From Chloroflexota bacterium (GTDB taxonomy: Bacteria; Chloroflexota; Anaerolineae; Aggregatilineales; Phototrophicaceae), in assembly GCA_009840575.1 (NCBI GenBank), contig VXNO01000086.1, positions 1 to 34,159 of the forward strand: DNA of 34,159 nucleotides, read 5' to 3'. The notes beneath the pieces were generated by a model. It was not told where the DNA came from, searched no databases, and saw only the letters and a list, made by a program, of their open reading frames with translations. The position numbers were made by a program, and so were the translations under genes. This document shows, piece by piece, positions 32,390 through 34,159 of this stretch. Positions within the stretch are counted from its first letter, which is position 1. Every line of letters starts with the position of its first letter.

Positions 32390-33019
32390 CTAGCCTGCAC
32401 GATACTCCGGGTTCTGCCAGACGATCAGCGTCGCCCAGTTGTCGCTGGCTGCGTCTTCGATATAGTCGCGCAGCAAGCCACGCACTTCAAAGCCGCGCCC
32501 CAATTGGAAAGACAAGGTGTTGTCGCGCAGTTGCCCCTGCACCACCTTGTCCACATAGTTTTGCGGCGTCATGGCATGTTTGTAGTCCGCGAAGCCGGGG
32601 ATCAGCCCGCCCGCCACGATGCCACGCCGGTTGAGGCGCTGGACGATGCCTTTGCGCGCCGCATACAGCCGCGAGCCAATCCCGCGCCGCCGATATTCGG
32701 GATGCACGCTGATATCGCTGCCGTAATACCAATCGCCGGCCGGGTCATGCTGGCTGTACCAGCCGCCATCGATGATCTCTTGATAGCTGTGCTGGGCATC
32801 ATCCAAGTCGAAGTCAATCAAAAAGCCCGAGCCCAAGCCGACAACCCGCTCGTCGGCCAGCGCCACGAAATTGCCTTCGGGGAAGAGGCGACAATGATTA
32901 AGAAAATGCTGCGCATTCATCAATTCGCCAGCGGCAAGCGTGGGGAAGCAATCACGCTGCAGTTGCTCCAGCGCGGCGGCATGTCGCGGCTGGATGGTTT
33001 GGATGCGGATGTCGTCCAT
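32390..33019 (-). CDS. GNAT-family acetyltransferase (paralogue C)
   Basis: 209 residues from ATG 33019 (MDDIRIQTIQPRHAAALEQLQ). A TTG at 33088 would add 23 residues but lacks a ribosome-binding site. The acetyl-CoA site is SVHPEYRRRGIGSRLYAARKG. PEGNFVALADERVVGLGSGF precedes it. The C-terminal domain contains YVDKVVQGQLRDNTLSFQLG and ends DNWATLIVWQNPEY, the same arrangement as in paralogues A and B. This GNAT type is, from memory, the one fused to a carbon-nitrogen hydrolase in YhcX-like proteins. It is convergent with the VanZ-like gene. Confidence 0.87.
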   Translation of the reverse strand: MDDIRIQTIQPRHAAALEQLQRDCFPTLAAGELMNAQHFLNHCRLFPEGNFVALADERVVGLGSGFLIDFDLDDAQHSYQEIIDGGWYSQHDPAGDWYYGSDISVHPEYRRRGIGSRLYAARKGIVQRLNRRGIVAGGLIPGFADYKHAMTPQNYVDKVVQGQLRDNTLSFQLGRGFEVRGLLRDYIEDAASDNWATLIVWQNPEYRAG

Positions 33020-33101
33020 AGCTGGTGGATGCCCTGCCCTTGCCGATAGCTCCTGAGAAGTATCGCCCGATTCATGCCAGAAATCCAAAATTGGACTGCA
33101 A

Positions 33102-33131
33102 TGGACATAACGGGTTTGACTGGATTATACT
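33102..33131 (+). promoter_or_regulatory. Promoter of pdxS
   Basis: TGGACA at 33102-33107, 18-base spacer, TATACT at 33126-33131. Each box matches five of six consensus bases. The leader to the ATG at 33172 is about 34 bases. Confidence 0.6.
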
Positions 33132-33171
33132 AGCATGGATGCCAGCGCGAGAATACAAGCGAGGTGAAGAC

Positions 33172-34077
33172 ATGGCTAGCAATGGACAACAGCCAAGCTC
33201 AAACGGAACCGGCACGGACAAGGTCAAACGCGGCTTGGCGCAGATGCTCAAGGGCGGCGTGATCATGGATGTGGTTACCCCCGAGCAAGCCAAAGTCGCC
33301 GAAGACGCCGGCGCAGCGGCTGTCATGGCGCTGGAGCGGGTGCCGGCGGACATCCGCGTGCAAGGTGGCGTGGCGCGCATGAGCGACCCCGACATGATCG
33401 AAGGCATCATCAACGCGGTTTCGATCCCCGTCATGGCAAAGGCGCGCATCGGGCACTTTGTGGAGGCGCAAATCCTCGAAGCGCTGGGCGTCGACTATAT
33501 TGACGAGAGCGAAGTGCTGACCCCCGCCGATGAAGAGCACCACATTAACAAGTGGACTTTCTCTGTGCCCTTCGTTTGTGGCTGCCGCAACCTGGGCGAG
33601 GCGCTGCGCCGCATCAACGAGGGCGCTGCTATGATGCGCACCAAAGGCGAAGCCGGCACCGGCGATGTCGTCGAAGCCGTGCGCCATGCTCGCTCGGTCA
33701 ATGGCGAAATCCGCCGCATCAGCTGCATGGAAGAAGACGAGCTCTATACCTACGCCAAAGAGATCCGCGCGCCTTATCACCTGGTGAAAGAGACGGCTCA
33801 GCTGGGGCGGCTGCCGGTGGTCAACTTCGCTGCTGGTGGCGTGGCGACGCCAGCCGATGCCGCGCTGATGATGCAGTTGGGCGTGGATGGCGTCTTCGTC
33901 GGCAGCGGCATATTCAAAAGCGGCAACCCGGCGCAACGGGCAAAAGCCATCGTCAAGGCGGTTACGCATTATCAGGACGCGCAGATCCTGGCTGATGTCA
34001 GCCGCAACCTGGGTGAAGCCATGGTCGGCATCCATGTAACGCCGGATGAGGTCATCCTGGGCAAGCGCGGCTGGTAG
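33172..34077 (+). CDS. pdxS: Pyridoxal 5'-phosphate synthase, PdxS (synthase) subunit
   Basis: Makes pyridoxal phosphate from ribose 5-phosphate, glyceraldehyde 3-phosphate and ammonia that the glutaminase PdxT supplies. 301 residues with a polar N-terminal tail, then [58 protein letters not shown] (Lys90 corresponds to the Schiff-base lysine), [11 protein letters not shown] (Lys158, the second reactive lysine) and [20 protein letters not shown]. The ATG at 33172 has GAGGTGA 5-6 bases upstream; the frame runs 49 codons further back without support. The usual partner pdxT would be expected next, but only 82 bases of window remain and no start is convincing. Confidence 0.97.
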   Translation: MASNGQQPSSNGTGTDKVKRGLAQMLKGGVIMDVVTPEQAKVAEDAGAAAVMALERVPADIRVQGGVARMSDPDMIEGIINAVSIPVMAKARIGHFVEAQILEALGVDYIDESEVLTPADEEHHINKWTFSVPFVCGCRNLGEALRRINEGAAMMRTKGEAGTGDVVEAVRHARSVNGEIRRISCMEEDELYTYAKEIRAPYHLVKETAQLGRLPVVNFAAGGVATPADAALMMQLGVDGVFVGSGIFKSGNPAQRAKAIVKAVTHYQDAQILADVSRNLGEAMVGIHVTPDEVILGKRGW

Positions 34078-34159
34078 ACTCCACCGGGCAATCGCATTAA
34101 ATATATTGGTAGTGGTGGCGCGATAAGTGATATGAGATGAAAATGCTCCCTATGATACA

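Noticed and set aside
34132-34159. Possible start of a next gene (ATG at 34132, 34137 or 34143), perhaps pdxT
   Set aside because: Too short to judge; no ribosome-binding site, and the first codons do not match the usual PdxT N-terminus.
1-34159. tRNA or rRNA genes, CRISPR arrays, transposases, prophage
   Set aside because: No cloverleaf-like or rRNA sequence, no regularly spaced repeats, and no integrase or transposase motifs were found by reading. A covariance-model search would be needed to be certain about small RNAs.

Overview
The window reads as about 34 kb of chromosome from a high-GC bacterium, most likely a member of the Chloroflexota (Anaerolineae-like). This is an inference from gene content and style: a single-chain glycyl-tRNA synthetase, a GldF-GldG fusion operon, a reductive-dehalogenase-like protein, small inverted-repeat elements between genes, and TATAAT-type promoters in GC-rich DNA. 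No rRNA, tRNA, CRISPR array, transposase or phage gene was found. Genes are densely packed, with many 1-4 base overlaps.

Layout. 39-3029 (-): fused alpha-beta glycyl-tRNA synthetase. 3124-7944 (-): three-gene ABC operon (ATPase with a TTG start, ABC-2 permease fused to a GldG-like domain, DUF4340 protein). 8032-8982 (-): PfkB/1-phosphofructokinase-type sugar kinase. 9419-11496 (+): a ChlI/ChlD-type chelatase gene split into two frames exactly at a run of nine A. 11509-12044 (-): a 30-residue membrane peptide and a small secreted protein. 12125-15889 (+): C45-family acyltransferase, alanine dehydrogenase and a flippase-like membrane protein. 15886-18312 (-): frr, uppS and an aldo/keto reductase, divergent from cdsA (18500-19351, +), with back-to-back promoters. 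19419-20737: an SRPBCC protein converging on a DUF4013 membrane protein.

20811-33019 looks like a nitrogen/polyamine locus. A leftward operon holds two GNAT acetyltransferases, a flavin amine oxidase, an AguB-like carbon-nitrogen hydrolase, a PhzF-family protein and an aldo/keto reductase. Facing away from it is a complete spermidine/putrescine-type ABC importer in the order potB-potC-potD-potA. It is followed without a gap by a cytoplasmic corrinoid/Fe-S reductive-dehalogenase homologue, a VanZ-like membrane protein and, convergently, a third GNAT of the same subfamily. The window closes with pdxS (pyridoxal 5'-phosphate synthase).

The strongest discovery candidates are: (1) the A9 frame switch in the chelatase gene, which would let one gene make both an I-type small subunit and a D-type medium subunit; (2) the reductive-dehalogenase homologue, which keeps the Tyr/Asn/Arg spacing of the PceA active site but lacks a Tat signal and RdhB, and sits in a polyamine-transport operon; and (3) a 30-residue membrane microprotein with a strong ribosome-binding site. 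Several families of short palindromic intergenic repeats are also visible.
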